From CAVVAE01 sp963746185 (lineage in GTDB: Bacteria > Actinomycetota > Actinomycetes > Propionibacteriales > Nocardioidaceae), in the NCBI GenBank assembly GCA_963746185.1, contig CAVVAE010000004.1, forward strand, positions 124,001 through 188,000: a stretch of DNA of 64,000 nt, given 5' to 3'. The position numbers were made by a program, and so were the translations under genes. Position 1 is the first letter of the stretch. Each line of letters begins with the position of its first letter. Below, piece after piece: positions 33,742-43,097 of the stretch. Below the pieces are notes generated by a model, which did not search any database, was not told the DNA's origin, and saw only the letters and a program-made list of their open reading frames with translations.

Positions 33742-34086
33742 CTACTCGGGCTGCCCTTCGATCGGCTGCTGCGCCTCGATCTTCTTGCCGAGGATGTACG
33801 CCGTCGTCCACAACGAGCCGAAGATCAGGCCGAGGGCGATCATCGCGGGTATGACGATGCCGACCGCCAACGCGGCCACCTGGATGGCGAACCCGACGTA
33901 GTAAGCCCACTCGAAGCGAAGCAGTCCGGCCGTGAGAAGCGCCGCCACGGCCAGCCCGAGTCCGATCACCAGCGACACCGGCTTCGAGATGTCCTCGACC
34001 GTGATGAGGACCGGGGTCATCAGTCCCAGCACGATGGACTCGAACCCGAGTACGGAGGCACACATCATCCGTCGAGGAGAACGCAT
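33742..34086 (-). CDS. DUF4233 membrane protein
   Basis: This 114-aa protein has four hydrophobic segments, starting MMCASVLGFESIVLGLMTPV. DUF4233 proteins follow folC across actinobacteria. The start overlaps the folC stop by one base (TGATG), so translation is coupled. The function is unknown. Confidence 0.9.
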   Translation of the reverse strand: MRSPRRMMCASVLGFESIVLGLMTPVLITVEDISKPVSLVIGLGLAVAALLTAGLLRFEWAYYVGFAIQVAALAVGIVIPAMIALGLIFGSLWTTAYILGKKIEAQQPIEGQPE

Positions 34087-35468
34087 CAGCTCGACCCACC
34101 CAGCAGGGTGCGCACCTCACCAGCTGTGATCACCGAGCCCGTCACCAGCACTCCCCCGCTGCCCATGGCGAAACCCTCACTGCCGCCATCTTCAGCGAGA
34201 CCGATCGCCGCCTCGATCGCGTCGTCGAGACGCGGCTGCACCTCGACGCGGTCGCGGCCGAAGACGCCACGCGCCACCTCGGCAAGGACCTCGGCGGGCA
34301 TCGCCCGAGGCGTCGAGTTCTGCGTGCAGACGATCGTCGACATCACCGGCTCGAACGCTGCAAGCACACCCTCGACGTCCTTGTCAGCCATCACGCCCAC
34401 CACCCCGATGAGCGGGCTGAACGTGAAGGCCTCCTGCATGGCTTCTGCCGCCGCCTCCGCGCCGGCTGGGTTGTGCGCCGCATCGAGAAGGACCGTCGGC
34501 GAACGCCTGACGATCTCGAGCCGCGCAGGCGATGTGACCTGCGCGAATGCCTCCCTGACCACCTCGAGGTCGAGGCCGCCGTCGAGCCCTTTGCCGCCGG
34601 CGAACGCCTCGACGGCCGCCAGAGCACAAGCCGCGTTGTGGGCTTGGTGGGCGCCGTAGAGAGGCAGGAAGACTTCGTCGTACGACGCTCCCAGTCCTTG
34701 GAACGTCACCATCTGGCCGCCAAGGCCCGGCACCCGGTCGGCGACGCCGAACTCGAAGCCCTCACGGGCAACCGTTGCTCCGACCTCGCCCGCCCGACGC
34801 AATAGTTCCTCCGCCGCCTCGACGGGTTGCTGAGCGAGGACCGCGAAGGACTCGGGCTTGATGATGCCGCCCTTCTCAACGGCGATGTCGCCCGGTAGGT
34901 CGCCGAGGTAGTGCTCGTGGTCGACCGCGATAGGGAGCACGACGGCGACGGCGGCGTTGGCGACGTTGGTGGCATCCCAGGTGCCGCCCATGCCGACCTC
35001 GATGATGCCCGCGTCGACGGGCGCGTCGGCGAAGGACGCGAACGCCATGCCGGTGATGAGCTCGAAAAACGACAGCGGGTGGCCGCCGGACCGGTCGATG
35101 ATCTCGGCGTAGGGCACCACCTCGTCGTACACCTCGACGAACCGCTCCTGAGTCAGCGGCTGCCCGTCGATGGTGATGCGTTCGGTCATCGCCTGGACGT
35201 GCGGGCTGGTGAAGCGCCCGGTTCGCAACCCGAGTCCGCGCAGGAGCGCGTCGATCATCCGGGCCGTCGACGTCTTGCCGTTGGTGCCTGTCAGGTGGAT
35301 GGCGGGAAAGGCGCTTTGCGGCTGGCCGAGGAGGTCACAGAGCGCGGCGATCCGGTCGAGCGTGGGGTCGAGCCTCGTCTCCGGCCAGCGTGCGAGGAGG
35401 TCGCGTTCGACGGTCCGGAAGCGTGCGGCGGCATCCCCGGCTGTGGCGGGGTCAGGAGTGGGGGGCAT
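34086..35468 (-). CDS. folC: Folylpolyglutamate/dihydrofolate synthase FolC
   Basis: This 460-aa Mur-ligase-fold protein has P-loop HLTGTNGKTSTARMIDALLR, the SPHVQAMTERI loop, VGMGGTWDATNVAN and DAAHNPAGAEAAAEAM (the C-terminal ligase motif). It adds glutamates to folate and makes dihydrofolate. It is divergent from the valS-type gene with 150 bp between; in most actinobacteria valS lies directly upstream in the same direction. Confidence 0.95.
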   Translation of the reverse strand: MPPTPDPATAGDAAARFRTVERDLLARWPETRLDPTLDRIAALCDLLGQPQSAFPAIHLTGTNGKTSTARMIDALLRGLGLRTGRFTSPHVQAMTERITIDGQPLTQERFVEVYDEVVPYAEIIDRSGGHPLSFFELITGMAFASFADAPVDAGIIEVGMGGTWDATNVANAAVAVVLPIAVDHEHYLGDLPGDIAVEKGGIIKPESFAVLAQQPVEAAEELLRRAGEVGATVAREGFEFGVADRVPGLGGQMVTFQGLGASYDEVFLPLYGAHQAHNAACALAAVEAFAGGKGLDGGLDLEVVREAFAQVTSPARLEIVRRSPTVLLDAAHNPAGAEAAAEAMQEAFTFSPLIGVVGVMADKDVEGVLAAFEPVMSTIVCTQNSTPRAMPAEVLAEVARGVFGRDRVEVQPRLDDAIEAAIGLAEDGGSEGFAMGSGGVLVTGSVITAGEVRTLLGGSS

Positions 35469-35618
35469 TGCTGTGAAGTCTAGTGGCGGGCACCCGGCAC
35501 AAAGATCCGACTGTCACCGGGGTTATAGCCCGGTCCGCGTCGGATCTTGCTGCCCAAGCGGCGGACGGCGAAGAACTGGTTCGCTCCCGCGAACACGCCC
35601 ACCGTAAGATTTCCTCCC

Positions 35619-38240
35619 ATGACTGACACCCTTCCCACCCGCGCTCCAGACACGTCGACCGCAGCCTCGCGCCCGGTCGTCGTACCCGAGCGCCCGGCGT
35701 TGGAAGGGCTCGAGGACAAATGGAGCAAGATCTGGGAGGAGCGCCAGGTCTACGCCTTCGATCGCACCAAGTCACGCAGCGAGATCTACGCGATCGACAC
35801 CCCTCCCCCGACGGTGTCAGGCACACTCCACTTCGGCAGCGTCACGTCCTACACCCAGTGCGACCTGATCGCCCGCTACCAACGCATGCGCGGCAAAGAG
35901 GTTTTTTACCCGATGGGCTGGGACGACAACGGACTGCCCACCGAACGCCGCGTGCAGAACTTCTATGGCGTCCGCTGCGACCCGTCCGTCCCGTACGACG
36001 CCGACTTCACTCCTCCGGAGAAGCCTGACCGCAAGCGTCAGGTGCCGATCAGTCGTGGCAACTTCATCGAGCTTTGCGAGGAGCTGACCGCGACCGACGA
36101 GGTCGCCTTCGAGCAGCTCTTCCGCACGCTCGGGCTCTCGGTCGACTGGTCCTACCTCTATACGACGATCGGTGACGCGTCGCGTGCCGTTTCGCAGCGC
36201 GGGTTCCTGCGCAACCTCAAGCGCGACGAGGCCTACCTCGCTGAAGCGCCGACGCTTTGGGACGTCACGTTTCAGACCGCAGTGGCGCAGGCCGAGCTCG
36301 AGGCGCGTGAGTACGCCGGCCACTTCTACCGCGTCGCCTTCCACGGCGAGCAAGGCCCGGTGCACATCGAGACCACCCGGCCCGAGCTCATCGGGGCGTG
36401 CGTCGCCCTGATCGCGCATCCGGACGACGAGCGCTATAAGCCGCTGTTCGGTACGACGGTTCGCACCCCGGTCTTCGGCGTCGAGGTGCCGGTGGTCGCG
36501 CATCCGGCCGCCGAGCCCGACAAGGGTGCGGGCATCGCGATGTGCTGCACGTTCGGAGACTTGACTGACGTGCAGTGGTGGCGCGAGCTCCAGCTCCCAG
36601 TGCGGGCCATCATCGGTCGTGACGGACGCATCTTGCGCGAGACTCCGGAGTGGTTCACGACCGACGACGCCCAGACGTCGTACCAGGAGCTCGCCGGCAA
36701 GACGACGTTCAGCGCGCGTGAGGCCATGACAGAGCTGCTCCGCGAAGCCGGCGACCTCGAGGGCGAACCGAAGCCGACCCAGCGGATGACGAACTTCTAC
36801 GAGAACGGCGACAAGCCCCTCGAGATCGTGGCCACCCGGCAGTGGTACATCCGCAACGGCGGCCGCGACGAGGCACTCCGGCAGCGACTGGCAGACCGTG
36901 GCGCCGAAGTGTCGTGGACGCCCGAATACATGCAGCACCGCTACACCAACTGGGTCGACGGCCTCAGCGGTGACTGGTTGGTGTCGCGGCAACGGTTCTT
37001 CGGCGTGCCGTTCCCCGTCTGGTACCCGCTCGACGCCGAGGGCGAGCCGCGCTACGACGAAATGCTGCTCGCCAGTGAGGACCAACTCCCCATCGACCCG
37101 TCGTCGGAGTCGCCACCTGGGTGCGACGAAGAACAGCGAGGCAAGCCCGGCGGCTTCATCGCTGACCCCGACGTGATGGACACCTGGGCGACGTCGTCGC
37201 TGACGCCGCAGATCGGAGGTCGATGGGAGTCCGACCCCGACCTGTTCAGCCGCGTCTTTCCGATGGACCTCTGCAGCCAGGCTCACGACATCATCCGCAC
37301 CTGGCTGTTCTCTCGGGTCGTGCGTTCGCACTTCGAACACGACACGGTGCCGTGGACCCACGCCATGATCTCCGGATTCGTGCTCGACCCCGACCGCAAG
37401 AAGATGTCGAAGTCCAAGGGAAACGCGATGGTCCCGACCGAGTTGCTCGAGCGGTTCGGCTCCGACGCGATTCGCTGGCGGGCCGGGTCGCTTCGACCTG
37501 GCCAGGACTCGGCCTTCGACGAAAACCTGATGAAGGTCGGCCGCCGGCTCGCCGTCAAGGTGCTCAACGCGTCGAAGTTCGTGCTGTCGATGGGCGCTGG
37601 CACCGGAAGCACGACCGACATCGTCGACCCACTCGACCTCGCGATGATCCACCGGCTCCGTCGGGTGGTCGAGGAAGCCACGGACGCGTTCGAGGCCTAC
37701 GACTACACCACCGCCCTCGAGACCGCCGAGAAGTTCTTCTGGACGTTCTGCGACGACTACGTCGAGCTCGTCAAGGAGCGTGCGTACGGCGCCCGGGGCG
37801 AGGAGGCGGCGAGCTCCGCACGCGTCTCGCTGACTGCCGCACTCTCCGTGCAGCTGCGACTCCTCGCACCGTTCTTGCCTTACGTCACCGAGGAGGTCTG
37901 GTCGTGGTACCACGACGGCTCGATCCACCGCGCCGCCTGGCCTGACCCCGAGACCGACCTGCCCAGCGCCCAGCAGAACCCCGACGTGCTGACCGCGGTC
38001 GCCGAGGCACTTGCCGGTGTGCGCGGCCTGAAGTCGGTCGCCAAGGTCTCGATGCGCACGGAGGTGAGTACGGCGACCATCACCGGCCCTGCCGACCGCC
38101 TCGCGCTGGTCGAAAGTGGTCTCGCAGATCTCAAGGCGGCCGGCCGGATCACCGGCGACGTCGTACTCAAGCCGCTCGATGATTCCGGAGAAGACCGCCT
38201 CGTCGTCACCGCCGACCTCGTCGCCGCCGAAGACGCCTGA
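35619..38240 (+). CDS. valS: Valyl-tRNA synthetase, archaeal/rickettsial-like type
   Basis: This roughly 873-aa protein has class-I motifs GTLHFGS (the HIGH site with Ser for the last His) and KKMSKSKGNAMVPTELLERF. VFYPMGWDDNGLPTERRVQN is the hallmark of the archaeal/rickettsial ValS type, distinct from the usual bacterial enzyme. The CP1 editing domain is present (VHIETTRPELIGACVALIAH). The C-terminus ends without the long coiled coil of the bacterial type. It runs divergent from folC, unlike the usual order, suggesting replacement. Confidence 0.92.
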   Translation: MTDTLPTRAPDTSTAASRPVVVPERPALEGLEDKWSKIWEERQVYAFDRTKSRSEIYAIDTPPPTVSGTLHFGSVTSYTQCDLIARYQRMRGKEVFYPMGWDDNGLPTERRVQNFYGVRCDPSVPYDADFTPPEKPDRKRQVPISRGNFIELCEELTATDEVAFEQLFRTLGLSVDWSYLYTTIGDASRAVSQRGFLRNLKRDEAYLAEAPTLWDVTFQTAVAQAELEAREYAGHFYRVAFHGEQGPVHIETTRPELIGACVALIAHPDDERYKPLFGTTVRTPVFGVEVPVVAHPAAEPDKGAGIAMCCTFGDLTDVQWWRELQLPVRAIIGRDGRILRETPEWFTTDDAQTSYQELAGKTTFSAREAMTELLREAGDLEGEPKPTQRMTNFYENGDKPLEIVATRQWYIRNGGRDEALRQRLADRGAEVSWTPEYMQHRYTNWVDGLSGDWLVSRQRFFGVPFPVWYPLDAEGEPRYDEMLLASEDQLPIDPSSESPPGCDEEQRGKPGGFIADPDVMDTWATSSLTPQIGGRWESDPDLFSRVFPMDLCSQAHDIIRTWLFSRVVRSHFEHDTVPWTHAMISGFVLDPDRKKMSKSKGNAMVPTELLERFGSDAIRWRAGSLRPGQDSAFDENLMKVGRRLAVKVLNASKFVLSMGAGTGSTTDIVDPLDLAMIHRLRRVVEEATDAFEAYDYTTALETAEKFFWTFCDDYVELVKERAYGARGEEAASSARVSLTAALSVQLRLLAPFLPYVTEEVWSWYHDGSIHRAAWPDPETDLPSAQQNPDVLTAVAEALAGVRGLKSVAKVSMRTEVSTATITGPADRLALVESGLADLKAAGRITGDVVLKPLDDSGEDRLVVTADLVAAEDA

Positions 38241-38242
38241 CC

Positions 38243-38667
38243 GTGCGCACGATCGGGCTCCTCGGCGGGGTGAGCTGGGAGTCCACGGCGCTCTACTACC
38301 GGCTCCTCAAGGAAGGCGCTGCCGGATGACAAAGGGTCGGGCTGTTGGCACGGGTTTCACGATGGAAGACGGCTTCTACCACCGCCGGATGGGGCAGCAC
38401 GGGATCGAGGTGCTCGTCCCCGACGACGCCGACCGCGCCGAGGTGCATCGGGTGATCTACGAAGAGCTGTGCCTCGGCGTGGTCTCAACGCAGTCGCACC
38501 AGCGCTATCTCGAGGTGGCCGGCGGGCTTGCCAAGGCGGGAGCCGAAGGCTTGGTGTTGGGCTGCACCGAGATCGAGCTGCTCGTGAAACCTGGCGAGAC
38601 CGACCTGCACCAGTTCCCGACGACGGCGATTCACGTCGATGCCATCCTCGACGCGGCCCAAAAATGA
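38243..38667 (+). pseudogene. Aspartate/glutamate racemase remnant with internal deletion
   Basis: Three bases after the valS stop, GTG 38243 opens VRTIGLLGGVSWESTALYYR, which is the exact N-terminus of Asp/Glu racemases, but it ends at TGA 38327. In another frame from 38326, GTGFTMEDGFYHRRM to LVLGCTEIELLV is the C-terminal half with the second catalytic Cys (GCTEIEL). About 90 residues, including the first catalytic Cys, are missing. It therefore appears to be a relic of internal deletion plus frameshift. It is adjacent to valS and shows no sign of its own promoter. Confidence 0.85.
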
Positions 38668-38703
38668 CCACACGGTTCATCTGAAGTCGTTAGGGTCGGC
38701 GCC

Positions 38704-38985
38704 ATGAGCGAGCCCGTGATCCGCAAACGCGTGCTCGTCCATGGCCACGTGCAGGGCGTCTTCTTCCGCGACGGCTGCCGCAAGCTCGCAGAGTCCAGCG
38801 GCGTGCACGGCTGGGTAGCCAACCGGCCCGACGGCGCGCTCGAGGCCGTCTTCGAGGGCTTGCCTCCCGACGTGGCGGCTCTCGTCGACTGGTGCCGCGA
38901 AGGGCCCTCCGGCGCTCGCGTCACCGGTGTAGAGATCGTCGACGAGACGGCACAAGGGCTGGAGCATTTCGAGATTCGCGGTTAG
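38704..38985 (+). CDS. Acylphosphatase
   Basis: This 93-aa protein hydrolyses acyl phosphates. VLVHGHVQGVFFRDG contains catalytic Arg22, and GWVANRPDGALEAVFEG contains catalytic Asn40, with the normal beta-alpha-beta-beta-alpha-beta length. It is monocistronic on the plus strand. Confidence 0.95.
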   Translation: MSEPVIRKRVLVHGHVQGVFFRDGCRKLAESSGVHGWVANRPDGALEAVFEGLPPDVAALVDWCREGPSGARVTGVEIVDETAQGLEHFEIRG

Positions 38986-39034
38986 TCACACGGTGGCCCG
39001 AGCCGGGTGCCAGGCGACGACGTAGGCTCATCGC

Positions 39035-40087
39035 GTGACCCGGATCGCCGCAGTCCACGCCGTGCTCCCGGCGTACGCGTACCCACAAAACGAGATCACT
39101 GAGCGCTTCGCCGACTTCTGCCTCGGCACCGCCGACAAGCACGCCCTGCTGCGCCGCCTGCATGAGAGCGCGGCTGTCACCACCCGCCATCTGGCCCTCC
39201 CGATCGACGCCTATCAGGGCCTCGTGGACTTCGGCGCATCGAACGACGCTTTCATCACTGCGGCGATCGAACTGGGGAGCCAAGCCATCACCGGTGCCCT
39301 CCATGAAGCAGGACTGCGGCCGTCTGACGTCGACGTCATCATCTCGACCACCGTGACGGGTGTGGCCGTGCCGTCCATCGAAGCGCGCATCGCCGCCGAG
39401 ATCGGTTTCCGGCCCGACGTACGACGGGTGCCGCTGTTCGGTCTGGGCTGTGTCGCCGGCGCCTCAGGTCTGGCCAGGTTGCACGACTTTCTCCGTGGAT
39501 CGCCGGAGTCGGTGGGGGTGCTCCTCTCGGTAGAGCTGTGCTCGCTGACGGTTCAGCGCAATGACCCGTCGACAGCCAACCTCGTCGCGAGCGGGCTGTT
39601 CGGCGACGGGGCTGCGGCTGTCGTCGCCGTCGGCGCAGACCACGACTCCGCCGGGCCCGAGATCGTCGACAGTCAAGGGCATCTCTACCCCGACACCGAG
39701 CGGGCCATGGGGTGGGACATCGGCGCCTCGGGGCTAAAGATCGTGCTCGGCGCGGAGGTGCCGGACCTCGTGTGTGAGTATCTCGGCGAGGACGTGACCC
39801 AGTTCCTCAAGGCGCACGACCTGGCCGTCACCGATGTGGCCGGGTGGGTGGCGCATCCCGGCGGACCGAAGGTGCTGCTCGCGATGCAGGAAGCCCTGGA
39901 CCTCCCCCGCGAGGCCTTCGAGCTGACCTGGCGCTCCCTCGACCGGATCGGAAACCTCTCGTCCGCGTCCGTGCTGCACGTCCTTCGGGACACGCTCGAC
40001 CAGCAGCACCCGGCTCCCGGTACTCCAGGCGTGCTGATGGCGATGGGGCCGGGCTTCTGCTCTGAGCTCGTGCTGCTGCGATGGTGA
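39035..40087 (+). CDS. Type III polyketide synthase
   Basis: This 350-aa protein has the ketosynthase triad complete: Cys139 in LFGLGCVAGASG, His274 in WVAHPGGPK and Asn307 in RIGNLSSASV. Bacterial type III PKSs condense acyl-CoA starters with malonyl-CoA to alkylresorcinols, pyrones or quinone precursors. It starts with GTG. It is followed by the ICMT-like methyltransferase and the FAD monooxygenase in one transcription unit. That trio resembles the Streptomyces phenolic-lipid srsABC layout. Confidence 0.93.
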   Translation: MTRIAAVHAVLPAYAYPQNEITERFADFCLGTADKHALLRRLHESAAVTTRHLALPIDAYQGLVDFGASNDAFITAAIELGSQAITGALHEAGLRPSDVDVIISTTVTGVAVPSIEARIAAEIGFRPDVRRVPLFGLGCVAGASGLARLHDFLRGSPESVGVLLSVELCSLTVQRNDPSTANLVASGLFGDGAAAVVAVGADHDSAGPEIVDSQGHLYPDTERAMGWDIGASGLKIVLGAEVPDLVCEYLGEDVTQFLKAHDLAVTDVAGWVAHPGGPKVLLAMQEALDLPREAFELTWRSLDRIGNLSSASVLHVLRDTLDQQHPAPGTPGVLMAMGPGFCSELVLLRW

Positions 40088-40098
40088 GCTGATCGGTC

Positions 40099-40668
40099 TT
40101 GTCCACCTGGTACCTCGTCCTCCTGGTCGCCGTGGTCCTGGAGCGGTTAGCCGAACTCGTCATCTCCACCCGAAACGCGCGTGCGATGCGCGCTCGTGGC
40201 GGTCGCGAGTTCGGCGCTCGGCACTACCCCGTCGTGGTCGCCCTCCACACCGCCCTGCTGGTCGGTTGCGTCGTCGAAGTGGAGGCGGCTGACCGGCCGT
40301 TCGTTCCTTGGCTGGGTTGGTCGATGCTGGTCGTCGTACTCGCGGCACAGGGCCTGCGCTGGTGGTGCATCGCGACACTCGGTCAGCAGTGGAACACCCG
40401 CGTCATCGTCAGTCCGGACGTGACTCTTGTGAAGCGCGGGCCCTACCTCTGGCTGCGTCATCCCAACTACGTCGCGGTGGTGGCAGAGGGGTTTGCCCTG
40501 CCGCTCGTCCACACGGCCTGGGTCACGGCGCTCCTGTTCACGCTGGCCAATGCCGCCTTGCTGACTGTGCGCATCCGGGTCGAGAACGCTGCGCTCGCGA
40601 CGGCCCCCTCGACTGCGACAGCGCCTTCGGCCACACCCTCGGTGACGGCCGACGATCAGCATGGTTGA
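40099..40668 (+). CDS. ICMT-like integral membrane methyltransferase
   Basis: This 189-aa membrane protein has about five hydrophobic segments and the C-terminal SAM-binding block RGPYLWLRHPNYVAVVAEG of the isoprenylcysteine carboxyl methyltransferase family. Here it likely O-methylates the PKS product rather than a prenylcysteine. The start is a TTG at 40099, 11 bp after the PKS stop. Its last 30 residues are Ala/Thr-rich and it overlaps the next gene by eight bases. Confidence 0.88.
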   Translation: MSTWYLVLLVAVVLERLAELVISTRNARAMRARGGREFGARHYPVVVALHTALLVGCVVEVEAADRPFVPWLGWSMLVVVLAAQGLRWWCIATLGQQWNTRVIVSPDVTLVKRGPYLWLRHPNYVAVVAEGFALPLVHTAWVTALLFTLANAALLTVRIRVENAALATAPSTATAPSATPSVTADDQHG

Positions 40669-41677
40669 CCTGCTCGTCGCTGGCGGCGGGCCGGTCGGAC
40701 TGGCCACTGCCCTGTACGCCGAACGCGCGGGTCTCTCCGTGATCGTCGCCGAGCCACGACAGCAGCCGGTCGACAAGGCCTGCGGCGAAGGGCTGATGCC
40801 GGGTGCAGTCGCCGCCCTCGAAGAACTCGGGGTCCACCCGGATGGTCGCCCGTTCGCCGGCATCCACTACCTCGCCGATCGTCACGATGCCGAGGCACGT
40901 TTCCGGGCCGGCCCTGGGCTCGGCGTTCGTCGTACGACGCTCCAGTCTTGCCTCGCCGCCGCCGTGGCATCGCGGGGAATCCCGGTCATCTCCGAGCCGA
41001 TCGACGACGTGGCACAGGACGAGCGGGGCGTGACGTGCGGCGACATCGACGCGCGCTATCTCGCGGCCGCCGACGGCCTGCACTCCCCCATCCGACGGGC
41101 GGTTGGTTTGGACGGGCATCGACCGCGCCAGCTGCGTTTCGGACTTCGGCGTCACTTCGCGGTGGCGCCGTGGACCAACCTGGTCGAGGTGCACTGGGGG
41201 CGCGATGTGGAGGCATACGTCACCCCGATCGACGACGATCTTGTGGGAGTTGCCCTGTTGACCAGTCGCCGCGAGCCCTTCGAAGTGCAGCTCGAAGCCT
41301 TCCCGAGACTGTTGGCGCGGTTGCCGTCGGAGGCGACCACGTCCACCCGTGGAGCTGGTCCGTTGCGACAACGGAGCCGGGCGCGAGTCACGGGTCGGGT
41401 GCTGCTGGTGGGCGATGCCTCCGGATATGTCGACGCGCTGACTGGCGAAGGCATCGCCGTAGGGCTGGCGTCAGCGCGAGCGTTGGTCGATGCGGTCTTG
41501 AAGGATGACCCGTCGTCGTACGAGCAGGCGTGGTTGCGTGCGAGTCGTCGCTACCGCTGGATCACTGAGTCGTTGCTGTGGGCACGCAACCATCGCGTCA
41601 CGGCGGGAGCGATCGTGCCCGGCGCCCAACGGCTGCCATGGGTGTTCTCCGCCGCCGTTAACCAACTCGCCCGCTGA
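40661..41677 (+). CDS. FAD-dependent monooxygenase/reductase
   Basis: This 338-aa protein has N-terminal LLVAGGGPVGLATALYAERA, KACGEGLMPGAVAALEELG (a geranylgeranyl-reductase/halogenase-like FAD motif) and RVLLVGDASGYVDALTGEGI (the second FAD site). It is the third gene of the type III PKS operon; in srs-type clusters this partner hydroxylates the resorcinol to a quinol or quinone. ATG 40661, overlapping the methyltransferase. It converges on clpX. Confidence 0.88.
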   Translation: MVDLLVAGGGPVGLATALYAERAGLSVIVAEPRQQPVDKACGEGLMPGAVAALEELGVHPDGRPFAGIHYLADRHDAEARFRAGPGLGVRRTTLQSCLAAAVASRGIPVISEPIDDVAQDERGVTCGDIDARYLAAADGLHSPIRRAVGLDGHRPRQLRFGLRRHFAVAPWTNLVEVHWGRDVEAYVTPIDDDLVGVALLTSRREPFEVQLEAFPRLLARLPSEATTSTRGAGPLRQRSRARVTGRVLLVGDASGYVDALTGEGIAVGLASARALVDAVLKDDPSSYEQAWLRASRRYRWITESLLWARNHRVTAGAIVPGAQRLPWVFSAAVNQLAR

Positions 41678-41705
41678 GTCGGACGAATCGCAGGGGGCGG
41701 AAGGG

Positions 41706-42992
41706 TTAGGCCGACTTCTTCTTCTTGGCGGGCTCTTCGCGTGGGACCAGCGTCGGGTTGACGTTGTCGCGGACGACCTCGCCGGTGATACCGACCTTGG
41801 CGATGTCCTCGCGGGACGGGACGTCGTACATCACGTTGAGCAGCACTTCTTCGAGGATGGCGCGTAGCCCGCGTGCGCCGGTGCCGCGCTTCATGGCCTG
41901 CTCGGCAATCGCCACGATCGCGTCGTCGGTGAACTCGAGGTCGACGCTGTCGAGCTCGAACAGCTTCTGGTACTGCTTCGTCAACGCGTTGCGTGGCTCG
42001 GTGAGGATGCGGATGAGGTCGTCTTCTTGAAGCTTGTCGACGGTGGCAATCACTGGAAGACGGCCGACGAACTCGGGGATCAGGCCGAACTTGAGGAGGT
42101 CTTCGGGGCGGACCTCGGCGTAGAGCGTGTCGACGTCGGAGTCGGAGCGAGCGGGCGCCAGGTCGGCGGTGAAACCCAGCGACTTCTTGCCGGCGCGCTG
42201 CTCGATGATGTGCTCGAGACCGGCGAAAGCGCCACCCACGATGAACAAGATGTTGGTGGTGTCGATCTGGATGAACTCCTGGTGCGGGTGCTTGCGTCCA
42301 CCCTGCGGCGGCACGGACGCCGTAGTGCCTTCGAGGATCTTGAGCAGCGCCTGCTGGACTCCCTCACCGGACACGTCACGGGTGATCGAGGGGTTCTCAG
42401 ACTTGCGGGCGACCTTGTCGACCTCGTCGATGTAGATGATGCCGGTCTCGGCCTTCTTGACGTCGTAGTCGGCGGCCTGGATGAGCTTGAGGAGGATGTT
42501 CTCGACATCCTCACCGACGTAGCCCGCCTCGGTGAGCGCGGTGGCGTCGGCGATCGCGAACGGCACGTTGAGCATCCGGGCCAGCGTCTGGGCGAGGTAG
42601 GTCTTGCCGCAGCCGGTCGGCCCGATCATCAAGATGTTGGACTTGGCGAGCTCGACCGGTTCTTCCTTGCCCCGGCTCGCTATCGCACTGGTTGAACCTG
42701 CCTGGACGCGCTTGTAGTGGTTGTAGACCGCTACGGCGAGGGACTTCTTCGCGGGGTCCTGGCCGATGACGTAGCCGTTGAGGAACTCATAGATCTCGCG
42801 GGGCTTGGGGAGCTCCTCCAGTCCGAGCTCGCTGCCCTCAGACAGCTCTTCCTCGATGATCTCGTTGCAGAGGTCGATGCACTCGTCGCAGATGTAGACG
42901 CCAGGGCCGGCAATGAGCTTCTTGACCTGCTTTTGGCTCTTCCCACAGAAAGAGCACTTGAGCAGGTCTCCGCCGTCTCCGATGCGTGCCAC
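41706..42992 (-). CDS. clpX: ClpX unfoldase of the ClpXP protease
   Basis: This 428-aa AAA+ protein begins with a C4 zinc-binding domain (CSFCGKSQKQ...YICDECIDLC), then Walker A GPTGCGKT and Walker B IIYIDEVDKV, with GYVGEDVE as pore loop. It recognises and unfolds tagged proteins for ClpP. It lies 105 bp downstream of clpP2, so it may have its own promoter. Confidence 0.97.
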   Translation of the reverse strand: MARIGDGGDLLKCSFCGKSQKQVKKLIAGPGVYICDECIDLCNEIIEEELSEGSELGLEELPKPREIYEFLNGYVIGQDPAKKSLAVAVYNHYKRVQAGSTSAIASRGKEEPVELAKSNILMIGPTGCGKTYLAQTLARMLNVPFAIADATALTEAGYVGEDVENILLKLIQAADYDVKKAETGIIYIDEVDKVARKSENPSITRDVSGEGVQQALLKILEGTTASVPPQGGRKHPHQEFIQIDTTNILFIVGGAFAGLEHIIEQRAGKKSLGFTADLAPARSDSDVDTLYAEVRPEDLLKFGLIPEFVGRLPVIATVDKLQEDDLIRILTEPRNALTKQYQKLFELDSVDLEFTDDAIVAIAEQAMKRGTGARGLRAILEEVLLNVMYDVPSREDIAKVGITGEVVRDNVNPTLVPREEPAKKKKSA

Positions 42993-43097
42993 CCGGGCCG
43001 TCTCCTTTGCTCCGGATCAGGGCGCCGTGCGCGCCGAGACCTGTCGTTTCCATGTTGACCGTACCGGTCGGCACCGTCAACAGGCTGCATCTCACCC

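Noticed and set aside
35817..37928. A 703-codon minus-strand frame opposite valS
   Set aside because: It has an Arg/Val-rich low-quality composition and lies wholly within the valS coding frame, a common artefact in high-GC DNA.
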